Notes: generated by a model from the letters alone, not told the origin. 32,232 bases of DNA from Desulfobacterales bacterium (GCA_030066155.1 JASJCE010000012.1:1-32232); one strand, 5' to 3'; numbered from the stretch's first letter, positions 1-8,267 are shown. Made by a program: numbers and translations.

Positions 1-51
1 AAGAATTGAAATGATTGCAAGAAGGGTGACGTTGAACCGGAATTTAAACAT
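1..51 (-). CDS. N-terminal edge of a membrane or exported protein (partial)
   Basis: Reading leftwards from the ATG at 51, the 17 visible codons give MFKFRFNVTLLAIISIL, a short basic start followed by a hydrophobic run, as in a signal peptide or first membrane helix. The frame is open to the window edge, so the rest of the gene lies outside. No strong ribosome binding site is visible; a purine patch (AAGGCGG) lies rather far upstream. The gene would be divergent from the cyclase gene at 409. The product cannot be named, and the call rests only on a good-looking N-terminus. Confidence 0.35.
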   Translation of the reverse strand, partial: MFKFRFNVTLLAIISIL

Positions 52-408
52 AGAACTAATTAATCCGCCTTGAGATATGGCATTTTACAAGATCAGATGC
101 TTTTTTGTGAACACTGAAAGATACAGTCATGGCGAAACAAGCGGATTATTAATTTAATGCTTCGCATTTTTTTGACGTAACTTATAAAATTTTCTCACGC
201 GATGTCAAGATGATAGGAGCTGAGGAATTAAAGGTGTGACAATTATCACAGCGTGCTCATTCCAAAAAAAAACTGGTCCTCAGAGCCTGGATTCTTTATT
301 TTGAAAAAATGCGAAAAATATGGGATTGTTGACCATATTGAGGGATGACAATACGAATACCTACCGCGTTTTCCCCCAACTAACTGATATTCATAGGAAG
401 GCATCAGA
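52..408. other. Intergenic region between divergent genes
   Basis: About 357 AT-rich bases separate the possible minus-strand start at 51 from the cyclase start at 409. I see no gene, tRNA or strong terminator. A ribosome binding site (AGGAAGG) lies about ten bases before the ATG at 409. Promoters for both directions presumably lie here, but none was clear enough to place. Confidence 0.4.
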
Positions 409-3400
409 ATGAAATGCCCCAAATGCCGGTTTGAAAATCCCGAACAGATGCAATTTTGCGGCAATTGCGGCGCAAAATTGGAAAGTATCTGCCCGCAGTG
501 TAAATCTTCCAATCCTCCTGAATTCAATTTTTGCGGCAATTGCGGCCTTGCGCTTCGTGAACCGGTTACGGCTCCTACCATGGACTATTCCGAGCCTCAA
601 GCATACACCCCTAAACATCTGGCGGAAAAAATACTCACTACCCGCAGCTCCATCGAAGGAGAGCGTAAACTCGTTACGGTCCTTTTCGCGGACGTGGCGA
701 ATTTTACGTCGATTTCGGAAGAACTCGATCCTGAAGAAATCCACCGCATCATGGACGGCTGTTTCAGAATCCTGATGAACGAAATCCACCGATATGAAGG
801 TACCATCAACCAGTTCACCGGTGATGGGGTAATGGCGCTTTTCGGTGCTCCGGTGGCCCATGAGGATCACGGACAGCGAGCCTGCCACGCAGCGCTGTCT
901 ATTCAAAACGCCATGGGAAGTTATGGCAATCAGCTCAAAAAAGAATTAGCGATCAATTTCAGAATGCGAATCGGCTTAAACTCCGGTCCGGTGGTCGTGG
1001 GCTCTATCGGAGACGATTTGCGCATGGACTATACGGCTGTCGGCGATACCACCAATATGGCTTCGAGAATGGAGAATATGGCCGGGCCGGGCAGAATTAT
1101 TCTATCCCGTCACACCCGTAGACTTGTAAGGGATTACTTCGAATTTGCCAATCTGGGCTATATTGAGGTGAAGGGCAAGAAGGAACCTCAGGAAATTTTT
1201 GAGCTCCTCGGCACCGGAGCCGTGGATACTCGTATAGCGGCATCCGCAGCAAAAGGTCTGACCCGATTTGTTGGCCGGAAAAACTCCATCCGTTCGCTTG
1301 TCGCCGCTTACAATAAGGCCAGGACCGGATCAGGGCAAGTCGTGGGAGTTGTGGGAGACGCCGGGGTGGGAAAATCGAGACTTCTCCTCGAGTTCAGAAA
1401 CCGATTTTCCCGGGGCGAGTTTAATTATTTTGAAGGCAATTGTCTACCTTTCGGCAGCTCTATGGCCTATCTGCCTGTATTGGACATTTTAAGATCCTAT
1501 TTTAGCGTCAAAGAAGGCGATCCGGAGTCTCTGATCAAAGGGAACGTAGAGGCGAAGATTTATAAGCTCGATGATAAGCTTCATCGTGTTTTAGCGCCTT
1601 TTTTTGACCTCCTGTCTCTCGATGCAGAGGACACCGCCTACAAGGAACTGGAGCCGAGGCAAAAAAGGGAACTGATTTTCGAGGCGATCCGTGATCTGAT
1701 CATTTGCGAAAGCCGGATAAAGCCACTTGTCATTGTTGTGGAGGACCTGCACTGGATTGATAAAACATCGGAGGAATTTTTGGACTATCTGATCGGGCGG
1801 CTGTCCGAAGCCAGAATTTTGTTGCTCCTCCTGTATCGGCCGGAATATACCCATCTCTGGGGAAGCAAAACCTATTACAATACAGTCGGCCTCAGCCAAC
1901 TCACTTCCGAGTCAAGCGCCGATCTGATTCACTCGATACTCCAGGATGGGGAAGCGGTAAATCAGCTAAAAGGATTTGTACTCGAACGGACATCGGGAAA
2001 CCCGCTCTTTATGGAAGAGTTAATTCATACGCTACTGGAAAATGGCGCTATTCGATGCGAGGATGGAAGGTGTTTGTTGCTAAAAAATGCGACAGAGATT
2101 GAGGTGCCGAATACCATTGAGGGGATCATTGCAGCGCGCATGGATCGATTGCAGGACGACATCAAGCGCACAATGCAGGTGGCATCAGTGATTGGCAGGG
2201 ATTTTGCTTTCCGCATACTGGAGACCATCACAGAGATCAAGCAGGGGCTCAAATCTTATCTGCTCAACCTCCAGGACCTGGAATTTATATACGAAAAAAG
2301 CCTGTTCCCGGAGCTTGAATACGTCTTTAAACATGCCCTCACCCGGGAGGTGGCGTACAACAGCCTGCTTCAACAGAGAAGAAAGGAGATCCACGAAAAA
2401 ATTGGGCGGGCAATTGAATCACTTTACCCGGATCGAATAGAAGAATTCTACGAAATTTTGGCCCATCACTATTCGGGGAGTGACAATTTTGAAAAAGCCT
2501 ACCAATTTATGGAATTGTCAGGGGATAAAGTCATTCGAAACTATTCCGCATCGGAGGCATTTTCTTATTACAAAGACGCGATGACAGCCCTTGAAAAATT
2601 TCCCGAGTCTAAAGAAAACGCACAAAAACAACTGGCGATTATTCATAAGATATTAGTTCCCATGATCGTTCTGGGCTTTCCGCAGGACAGCCTGTCCATC
2701 CTGCAGGCGGGAGGGCGAATTGCAACCGCTATGGATGACAAAAAGAGCCAGATACGATTTTACAGCAACATCGGCGTATATTATTCTCACAAGGGGAACC
2801 ATGCCGAGGGATTGAAGTATATCGAAAAAGCATTTGAACAGGCCGAGAAGATCCAGGATCTTCAATCGATGGCGCAGACAGGGATAGATATCGCCATTAC
2901 GCAAATGACGGAAGGCGCATACAACAAAGCCATTGATATTTCTACCAGAGTCATTAATCTGATTGAAAAAACTCAAATGAAGGCGGAAACCTTCGGGGGG
3001 CCGTCCAATGTATATTCTGCCCTTAAGGCTGTCTGCGGTTACAGCAAAGGAATGCTGGGCGATTTTGAAAAAGCATTGGTGGACTGTAACCGGGCAATTG
3101 AGAACGCAATCTCATATGAGAATACACCAGTTCAGGGGTTTTCAGAATACTATTTGGCAATGGTTTTCCTGACCAGGGGGGATTGGAAAAACGCTAAAGT
3201 TCACCTGCAAAAAGGCGTAAAATTCTGTGAAAAGACATCATTTATGCAATGGCTCACTTTGGCCTGGGGCGGCTTGGGAGTTGCAGAAGCTGAACTCGGA
3301 AATCCTGAGGGTGGTATACAACATGCAGAGCAGGGATTAACCGTTCATCGCGAAGCCAATATCAACTGGTTTGCGGGTTACCACTTTTTCTCCCAGGGCA

Positions 3401-3774
3401 TCTGTCATTTCTACTCGCAGGATCTCACCAGATCTATCGAGTTGCTCAAAGAGGCATATCGGCTGTCGGACAAAAGCCGGGAGCACCACTATACGGGAAA
3501 ATCTTTAATCTGGCTGGGAAGAGTCACAGGACTTGCGAATTCACGCAATAAGGATGAGGCACTTGAATATATTAATCGGGGTTTAGAATTCCTGCAGGCC
3601 TTGCAAACAAAACCAGATATATCGATTGCTCACCTGTTTTTGGGAGAGCTATATCGGAATCAGGGCCGAGTAGACCAGGCTGCAAAATACCTGAAAAAGG
3701 CGGTCAGGATGTTTGAAGAGATGGGGATGGACTCCTGGAAGAACCAGGCCCACAAAATTCTTGACAATTTGTAA
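409..3774 (+). CDS. Zinc-ribbon / class III nucleotide cyclase / AAA ATPase / TPR signalling protein
   Basis: A 1121-residue cytoplasmic multidomain protein. Residues 3-45 hold two double-zinc-ribbon knuckles (C3-x2-C6, C17-x2-C20, C28-x2-C31, C42-x2-C45). About residues 85-265 form a class III adenylate/guanylate cyclase domain with FADVANFT and FTGDGVMALFG (metal-binding Asp residues) and DYTAVGDTTNMASRM, which carries the adenine-side Asp/Thr and the catalytic Asn/Arg. The usual Lys before the GDG loop is Gln here (NQFTGDG). A P-loop ATPase follows, with Walker A GDAGVGKS and Walker B VIVVEDLHWID, and the C-terminal third is TPR-like helical repeats. This order is typical of large deltaproteobacterial and rhizobial cyclase-ATPase-TPR proteins, probably STAND-type switches that couple protein or ligand sensing to cyclic nucleotide signalling. 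The start has a good AGGAAGG site. The signal sensed is unknown. It appears monocistronic. Confidence 0.9.
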   Translation: MKCPKCRFENPEQMQFCGNCGAKLESICPQCKSSNPPEFNFCGNCGLALREPVTAPTMDYSEPQAYTPKHLAEKILTTRSSIEGERKLVTVLFADVANFTSISEELDPEEIHRIMDGCFRILMNEIHRYEGTINQFTGDGVMALFGAPVAHEDHGQRACHAALSIQNAMGSYGNQLKKELAINFRMRIGLNSGPVVVGSIGDDLRMDYTAVGDTTNMASRMENMAGPGRIILSRHTRRLVRDYFEFANLGYIEVKGKKEPQEIFELLGTGAVDTRIAASAAKGLTRFVGRKNSIRSLVAAYNKARTGSGQVVGVVGDAGVGKSRLLLEFRNRFSRGEFNYFEGNCLPFGSSMAYLPVLDILRSYFSVKEGDPESLIKGNVEAKIYKLDDKLHRVLAPFFDLLSLDAEDTAYKELEPRQKRELIFEAIRDLIICESRIKPLVIVVEDLHWIDKTSEEFLDYLIGRLSEARILLLLLYRPEYTHLWGSKTYYNTVGLSQLTSESSADLIHSILQDGEAVNQLKGFVLERTSGNPLFMEELIHTLLENGAIRCEDGRCLLLKNATEIEVPNTIEGIIAARMDRLQDDIKRTMQVASVIGRDFAFRILETITEIKQGLKSYLLNLQDLEFIYEKSLFPELEYVFKHALTREVAYNSLLQQRRKEIHEKIGRAIESLYPDRIEEFYEILAHHYSGSDNFEKAYQFMELSGDKVIRNYSASEAFSYYKDAMTALEKFPESKENAQKQLAIIHKILVPMIVLGFPQDSLSILQAGGRIATAMDDKKSQIRFYSNIGVYYSHKGNHAEGLKYIEKAFEQAEKIQDLQSMAQTGIDIAITQMTEGAYNKAIDISTRVINLIEKTQMKAETFGGPSNVYSALKAVCGYSKGMLGDFEKALVDCNRAIENAISYENTPVQGFSEYYLAMVFLTRGDWKNAKVHLQKGVKFCEKTSFMQWLTLAWGGLGVAEAELGNPEGGIQHAEQGLTVHREANINWFAGYHFFSQGICHFYSQDLTRSIELLKEAYRLSDKSREHHYTGKSLIWLGRVTGLANSRNKDEALEYINRGLEFLQALQTKPDISIAHLFLGELYRNQGRVDQAAKYLKKAVRMFEEMGMDSWKNQAHKILDNL

Positions 3775-3842
3775 AGAATCCCGGTCCAAAGTGCTAGGCT
3801 TTGACATCACGCCAGGGGGATGATGCCTACAACCAGGTCACC

Positions 3843-3967
3843 AATGGAATATTGGAATGCTGGGGATCAAAAGCGGAGTTTGGTCCAGTTTTACGTCGAA
3901 GGCCGTGACACAAATATTAAATCGATCTCAATCCATCGAACCCAATATTCCAGTATTCCATTACTCC
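3843..3967. repeat. Inverted pair of ATGGAATATTGGAATGCTGG-type repeats
   Basis: Positions 3843-3864 (AATGGAATATTGGAATGCTG) and 3941-3962 are near-perfect inverted copies of the same 22-base word, separated by about 76 bases, in the 331-base gap after the cyclase gene. A further relative (CCCAGCATTCCATTACTCC) lies at 13148-13166, and a short one (ATTGGAATGCTGAAC) near 23719. This is an intergenic repeat family, not coding sequence. Nothing else was recognised in 3775-4105 except the ribosome binding site of the next gene. Confidence 0.7.
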
Positions 3968-4105
3968 AGTACCATCGCCTTGATTTACGGCGCAGCCAAT
4001 TGCCTCTGACCCCTGATGACGGGAGTTTTCGATTTGGCATAGTTGCTGACTGATTAATATTATTCTTGTCATCCTGCGTGAAAGGTATAACCGGAGGAGG
4101 ATCAA

Positions 4106-5032
4106 ATGAGCAAAAAACATGTGGCGGTTTTTGGTGCAACCGGACAGGTCGGAACACCTTTGACTAAGAGTTTACTGAAACAGGGCCATGAAGTCACCGT
4201 AATTACACGTAGACGAAGTGCCGCCAATGAAACCGGGTTAAAGGATCACGAGAATCGGGGTGCGAGGGTGAAAGTTTGCGCCGAAATGCAAAGGGTTGAT
4301 GCCGTCGCAGATGCGATAAAAGGGTGCGATACTGTAGTTGCCTGTGTTCCGGGCTCAATACCCATCATTCAGGATTCGGAACCCATCTGGCTCAATGCTG
4401 CAATCAAAGCCGGTGTGGAACGGTTCGTTCCGACTGAATTCGGTTCCCACACCCAGGCGATTGGGATGGGCGATGGGGAAATCTTTGACTACAAGAAACG
4501 GTTCCATGAGATTTTGTTTGAATCCGGCATCGGCTGGACGCTTTATTATAACGGTGGATTCTTCGACTACTTTCTGCCGAATCTGCGGTTCTTTGACAAG
4601 ATAACGACGTTCGGTAATCTTGATCTGCCGATTTATACCCATGACATCGAGGATATTGGATATATCGGTGCACTGTCCATCACCGATGACCGCACGCTCA
4701 ATAAATGCGTCCAGGTTGACTACAATTCCCTTACCCAGAATGAAATGCTGGCTCTAATCAGAAAATACTGGCCGGATTATCCCTTCGAGTATGAGCACTT
4801 CTCGTCGGAATATATCATTGAGATGAAAGGGAAAGCCGGCAATGAAATCTCGGCCAAAAAAGGGGCGGAAACCGACCGACAGCGCTGGGGTATCAACTAT
4901 GTCAATTACGTCATCGGAAAACTGGCGGTTTTCAATGATCAGACGCTTCGCGCATCCGAGCTGTTCCCGGATTACGTATGCAAGCGTCCCGAGGAGGCGC
5001 TGAGTGATCCGAGATTTATGTTCGAAGAGTAA
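4106..5032 (+). CDS. NmrA-like / isoflavone-reductase-like NAD(P)-binding protein
   Basis: A 308-residue atypical short-chain dehydrogenase. The N-terminus has the dinucleotide-binding motif VFGATGQVGTPL (about residues 8-19). The segment ERFVPTEFG near residue 110 and the downstream YKKRFHE are the hallmarks of the isoflavone reductase / phenylcoumaran benzylic ether reductase branch, where the Lys is catalytic. Length fits the family (about 300). The ATG at 4106 follows an excellent GGAGGAGG site. Bacterial members include both NAD(P)H reductases and NmrA-type redox sensors that bind but do not turn over the nucleotide, so the substrate cannot be told. It stands alone, convergent with the AraC gene at 5102. 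Confidence 0.85.
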   Translation: MSKKHVAVFGATGQVGTPLTKSLLKQGHEVTVITRRRSAANETGLKDHENRGARVKVCAEMQRVDAVADAIKGCDTVVACVPGSIPIIQDSEPIWLNAAIKAGVERFVPTEFGSHTQAIGMGDGEIFDYKKRFHEILFESGIGWTLYYNGGFFDYFLPNLRFFDKITTFGNLDLPIYTHDIEDIGYIGALSITDDRTLNKCVQVDYNSLTQNEMLALIRKYWPDYPFEYEHFSSEYIIEMKGKAGNEISAKKGAETDRQRWGINYVNYVIGKLAVFNDQTLRASELFPDYVCKRPEEALSDPRFMFEE

Positions 5033-5042
5033 GATTGATATA

Positions 5043-5071
5043 GCCGCAAAAAGGCGCAAAAAGCGCAAAAG
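5043..5071. repeat. GCGCAAAAAGCGCAAAAG repeat, left copy
   Basis: The A-rich word GCCGCAAAAAGGCGCAAAAA continues to AGCGCAAAAGTG just after the NmrA-like gene. An inverted copy of about 19 bases (CTTTTGCGCTTTTTGCGGC) sits at 7418-7436. The two copies bracket the AraC/MFS pair. The repeat is AT-rich with GCGC islands and does not fold into a convincing terminator. Confidence 0.55.
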
Positions 5072-5101
5072 TGAATTTTTTTTATCAGTAATATCAGTAA
5101 G

Positions 5102-5914
5102 TTAAAACGTTTCCTCGGCGAAATACTGACCCGGGGTCTTGCCGAGCGCTTTTTTGAACATGGATATAAAAGCGCTCGGGCTATCGTATCCCAGGTCGAT
5201 GGCGACAATTGTAACCGGCTCCTTCCTGCCTAAACGTTTTAACGCTTCTAAAATTCTGATCTGTTGCCGCCACTGCCCAAAAGTCATGCCGGTTTCCAGG
5301 CGAAAGCGCCGGGCCAACGTCCTTCCGGTTGCTCCGACCATTTTTCCCCAATCTTCCAATTTCCGATTATCTCCGGGACTGCTGGATAGGCGTTTGTAGA
5401 TCTTCTTTAACCTGGGATCTTCCGGGATGGGAAGTTCCAACGGAGCTATTGTCATACTCCGGATTTGATCCAATATCACTGTCAGCAGCCGCTCTTCCGG
5501 CCCGCCCAGGGGATAAAGACGCGGCATCGCCACAGCTTGGAGTATGAGTTCTTTCAGCAAAGGGGTTACAGCAACAACGCAGCATCTTTCAGATGGGCCT
5601 GGAAAATAATTCGGATCAATGTACAGCGTTCGCATGGAGAGATGATCTGATACAGCTATTTGATGGTCGGTAAGGGCCGGTATCCATACAGCACGGAGCG
5701 GGGGCACAACCCAAATACCGCTCCTGGTTGACACCGTCATGACTCCCGATGAAGCATACAACAACTGTGACCGGGTGTGCCGGTGGTGAGTGATCAAATA
5801 CCCGGGTGGGAACTCTTTGGACATCGCGACAATGGGTCGGGGAACACTGCCAATATCCTCTACAGGGTCTGGAGATGCAAACTTTGTCCTTTTCACGGTA
5901 TATTTTGTCTGCAT
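5102..5914 (-). CDS. AraC-family transcriptional regulator (NimR/YeaM-like)
   Basis: A 270-residue regulator with an N-terminal cupin sensor domain (ITHHRHTRSQLLYASSG followed by VPPLRAVWIPA, typical of the AraC_binding cupin) and a C-terminal pair of helix-turn-helix motifs (GRTLARRFRLETGMTFGQW and AIDLGYDSPSAFISMFKKAL, ending LGKTPGQYF). This arrangement matches the YeaM/NimR subgroup, members of which sit beside and control MFS exporters. The gene is divergent from an MFS transporter at 5994 with 79 bases between, and a dyad lies there, so it probably regulates the transporter and itself. The ATG at 5914 has no strong ribosome binding site but begins the conserved region well. The inducer is unknown. 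Confidence 0.88.
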   Translation of the reverse strand: MQTKYTVKRTKFASPDPVEDIGSVPRPIVAMSKEFPPGYLITHHRHTRSQLLYASSGVMTVSTRSGIWVVPPLRAVWIPALTDHQIAVSDHLSMRTLYIDPNYFPGPSERCCVVAVTPLLKELILQAVAMPRLYPLGGPEERLLTVILDQIRSMTIAPLELPIPEDPRLKKIYKRLSSSPGDNRKLEDWGKMVGATGRTLARRFRLETGMTFGQWRQQIRILEALKRLGRKEPVTIVAIDLGYDSPSAFISMFKKALGKTPGQYFAEETF

Positions 5915-5928
5915 AGCGCAAGAAAGAT

Positions 5929-5987
5929 AACACCCTTTTCAGCTACGATCAACCATAAATGAAGTAGCAACTGTATGAAAAGAGGGT
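5929..5987. promoter_or_regulatory. Dyad in the AraC/MFS divergent promoter region
   Basis: The arms AACACCCTTTTCA (5929-5941) and TGAAAAGAGGGTT (5975-5987) are nearly complementary, and just inside them GCTAC (5942-5946) pairs with GTAGC (5964-5968). The dyad fills most of the gap between two divergent genes, where an AraC-family operator is expected. The right arm overlaps the MFS ribosome binding site (GAGGG), so occupancy or RNA folding could also block translation. The function is inferred from position. Confidence 0.5.
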
Positions 5988-5993
5988 TCGACA

Positions 5994-7187
5994 ATGAAAC
6001 ACCGCCAGGTTGGAATATTGACTATCGGGCATCTTGCGACTGACATAAATCAGGGAGCTCTACCTGCCATGCTGCCTTTTTTTATTGCAGCTTATGATCT
6101 TTCCAATGCAGCCGCAGCGTTGATCGTTTTTGCTACAAACATGACCTCAAGTATCGTCCAGCCGCTGTTTGGCTATGCAGCGGATCGATTTTCAAAACCC
6201 TGGCTTTTATCCGCGGGCCTGATGCTGGCAGGTGTGGGGCTTGCTTTATCCGGAGTATTTCAGAGTTATGTCTGGATATTGGTACTGGGCATGGTCAGTG
6301 GGATAGGTATTGCAGCATACCACCCGGAGGCGGCGCGATTGGTCAATTTTGCCGCCGGAACCCGCAAGAGCACTGCGATGGGCATTTTTGGTGTTGGAGG
6401 CACAATCGGATTTGCCATCGGACCACTTGTCGTGACCGCAGCTCTTCTACAATGGGGATTGAGAGGAACGCTTGTCCTGATCCTCCCTGTAACCATTATG
6501 GCGTTGGTCATGGCAAGTCAGTTTTCGACATTTGAATCTCTTGAGAGGAAGCGGAATCGGAACCTTAGGACATCAAAGGCCAGGGATTTAAACGATAACT
6601 GGATCGCATTTGGACTGCTGACCATGACGGTCATTGGCAAATCAATTCTTTTCTATGCACTGAATACGTTTATTCCGATCTATTGGGTCATCGGTTTGAA
6701 TCAATCAAAAGCAGCGGGCGCCATGGCGCTAAGCATTTTTGCTGGCTCCGGAATTTTTGGAACCCTTTTAGGGGGCAGATTGGCAGACCGGATGGGACCA
6801 AAGAAAGTTGTCGTGTCAGGGTATTTTGGTGTAACGTTAATTCTTCCCATGTTGGTTCTAATTAGCGATGTCCATTTACTAACCCTTTCACTGATCCCGA
6901 TCGGTTTGATGCTCGGTACCACTTATAGTCCAACAATTGTCCTGGGTCAAACCTATCTCCCGAATCGTGTTGGGCTGTCATCGGGAGTGACACTGGGACT
7001 TGGCGTCGCGATCGGAGGTGGGGCTACACCGATTATCGGAAGAATAGCCGATATGTATGGCATTTGGTTTGCTTTGGCATCAATTGCCAGTTTGCCAATC
7101 GTAATCGCTGCATTCGCCTTGAGTTTACCAGGTTCCGGGCAAGTTGCCAATAAATCAGAATTAACCCAACCCGTCGAAGCCGGTTGA
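5994..7187 (+). CDS. MFS exporter, fosmidomycin-resistance (Fsr)-like
   Basis: A 397-residue inner-membrane transporter with about twelve hydrophobic segments. The opening (HLATDINQGALPAMLPFF) and the loop GYAADRFSKPW after the second helix resemble the Fsr branch of the major facilitator superfamily, and a second loop GGRLADRMGPKK is in the expected place in the C-terminal half. Fsr-like proteins are proton-driven drug or metabolite exporters, and the substrate here is unknown. The ATG at 5994 follows GAGGG at good spacing. The divergent AraC regulator next door supports inducible efflux. Confidence 0.88.
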   Translation: MKHRQVGILTIGHLATDINQGALPAMLPFFIAAYDLSNAAAALIVFATNMTSSIVQPLFGYAADRFSKPWLLSAGLMLAGVGLALSGVFQSYVWILVLGMVSGIGIAAYHPEAARLVNFAAGTRKSTAMGIFGVGGTIGFAIGPLVVTAALLQWGLRGTLVLILPVTIMALVMASQFSTFESLERKRNRNLRTSKARDLNDNWIAFGLLTMTVIGKSILFYALNTFIPIYWVIGLNQSKAAGAMALSIFAGSGIFGTLLGGRLADRMGPKKVVVSGYFGVTLILPMLVLISDVHLLTLSLIPIGLMLGTTYSPTIVLGQTYLPNRVGLSSGVTLGLGVAIGGGATPIIGRIADMYGIWFALASIASLPIVIAAFALSLPGSGQVANKSELTQPVEAG

Positions 7188-7229
7188 AGCGAAGCGTAAA
7201 TCCCGTTTTCGCGGGGAACCAAGAAAATC

Positions 7230-7365
7230 AATCACGAAAGCACGAAATGACCCCGGTTAAACAAAAAAGAAGGTTTAACTGGGCAGGCGAAAACACGAAA
7301 TAAAGCTGACAACTTTTTCGTGTTTTCTAACTTTCGTGATTTCGTGATAAAATATCTTTTCATAA
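7230..7365. repeat. Palindromic TTTCGTGATTTCGTG repeat, copy 1
   Basis: The stretch begins AATCACGAAAGCACGAAATG and ends with the inverse sense (AACTTTCGTGATTTCGTGAT, then AAAATATCTTTTCATAA), so it can fold back on itself. A second copy, alike along its length, is at 29433-29532. Copy 1 carries an extra segment of about 37 bases (7251-7287) that has its own inverted repeat (GGTTAAAC / GTTTAACT). It lies between the MFS gene and the GNAT remnant. A relative of the 5043 repeat follows at 7418-7436. Confidence 0.7.
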
Positions 7366-7453
7366 TCTGTGTAATCTGCGAAATCTGTTGATTAAAATTA
7401 CGGTTCGCAGAAATCAACTTTTGCGCTTTTTGCGGCATTATCAATCTTAGTTG

Positions 7454-7636
7454 ATGAAACGATACCATGTGGGGTACATCAACAAAAATGCACCCGGGGG
7501 CTCTTATGTTTCATTGATCGCTGATGTCCCTGAATTATACGAAAAATTCGGATTCAAGAAATGCTCCCCGAAAAGCGAAGGGATGTATTTATACCGGATA
7601 GAGTTAGGATCTGCTATTCGGTTTGACAGCGAGTAG
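7454..7636 (+). pseudogene. GNAT acetyltransferase, C-terminal remnant
   Basis: The 60 codons from the ATG at 7454 encode an end piece containing SLIADVPELYEKFGF and PKSEGMYLYR, the final strands of a Gcn5-related N-acetyltransferase, where a Tyr and a hydrophobic GMYL-type strand are conserved. Complete family members have about 140-160 residues, so the acetyl-CoA pyrophosphate loop and the earlier strands are missing. Repeat DNA lies directly upstream in their place. There is no good ribosome binding site. Its 3' end overlaps the end of the convergent gene at 7604 by about 33 bases. It is almost certainly non-functional. Confidence 0.6.
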
Positions 7637-8212
7637 CAGCATATCCGGAAGTTTAATTTCTGACCAACCATCCAGGCTAATTTGTTGACCGTTTAAATAA
7701 GCGGATTTCAGATTCAGCCTGAATTCTTCTGATTGGCGGCGAAAAAAAGCCAGCAATTGTTCTTTTTTAATCAGAATGCCCTTTTCGAGGAGGATGGGTC
7801 CAAGATCGATGACCAGCAAATTATATAGCTTTACTGTGACATGACCGTCTTGGCCTGAGGCGTTTTTGCCATCGCTCCTGCAAGAGATTGACCGGCGCAA
7901 AGAAGCCAATGGACCACCCCGACGGAGAGTTGCTCCGGCCAAACCGGGCATCGCGCCTGAAAGCGCCAGGACCGAGCGATTATTAATGCAGGCGGTGCCG
8001 ATATCATCAACAGCCTTAGCATCCAGGAATATCGTTTTTATCCGGTTTTCGACATAATTGTCGTCCAAACCGAGGGCATTGCGGAGCAGGGTCTTGATGC
8101 TGCATCCCACCGGTATTTCAACCACAAACCCATGCCGCAGGAGAGAAAAAAAGAGATGAATCCTCTCGCGGGGGACGTTCAGAATTAGTTTTGCCACACG
8201 ATGATCGTTCAC
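7604..8212 (-). CDS. Uncharacterised protein linked to aldehyde:ferredoxin oxidoreductase
   Basis: A 202-residue protein I cannot assign to a named family. I chose the GTG at 8212 because AAAGGA stands seven bases before it; the upstream in-frame ATG at 8272 overlaps a terminator-like hairpin and has no binding site. The N-terminal half reads like a strand-helix-strand unit (GFVVEIPVGCSIKTLL, then RIKTIFLDAKAVDD) followed by a Gly-rich stretch ALSGAMPGLAGATLRRGG, which recalls MoaD/ThiS beta-grasp proteins, but with about 90 residues after the GG. The C-terminal half contains HVTVKLYNLLVIDLGP and a charged helix. There are no membrane segments. It is the next gene after AOR on the same strand, only about 80 bases away. 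A role in tungstopterin assembly or AOR maturation is a guess from position and this faint likeness. Confidence 0.7.
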   Translation of the reverse strand: MNDHRVAKLILNVPRERIHLFFSLLRHGFVVEIPVGCSIKTLLRNALGLDDNYVENRIKTIFLDAKAVDDIGTACINNRSVLALSGAMPGLAGATLRRGGPLASLRRSISCRSDGKNASGQDGHVTVKLYNLLVIDLGPILLEKGILIKKEQLLAFFRRQSEEFRLNLKSAYLNGQQISLDGWSEIKLPDMLLLAVKPNSRS

Positions 8213-8242
8213 GATCGATCCTTTGAAAAGATACCAATAGAA

Positions 8243-8267
8243 AGGGAGCCCTGACGCCGGGCTCCCT
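8243..8267 (-). terminator. Hairpin terminator or attenuator after the AOR gene
   Basis: A perfect 9-bp inverted repeat (AGGGAGCCC / GGGCTCCCT) with a 7-base loop lies 28 bases past the AOR stop. Read on the minus strand it is followed by TTTCTATT, a moderate U-rich tail. It lies before the GTG start at 8212 of the next gene, so it probably ends most AOR transcripts and lets a fraction through. Confidence 0.65.

Noticed and set aside
172-195. TTGACG at 172 considered as a -35 box
   Set aside because: The nearest TATAAA is only about 5 bases away; no -10 box at proper spacing.
4034-4050. TTGGCATAGTTGCTG considered as a sigma-54 promoter
   Set aside because: The GG and GC elements are about 9 bases apart, not 12, so the spacing is wrong.
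3820-4053. A 77-codon frame in the spacer after the cyclase gene
   Set aside because: It runs through inverted repeat DNA.
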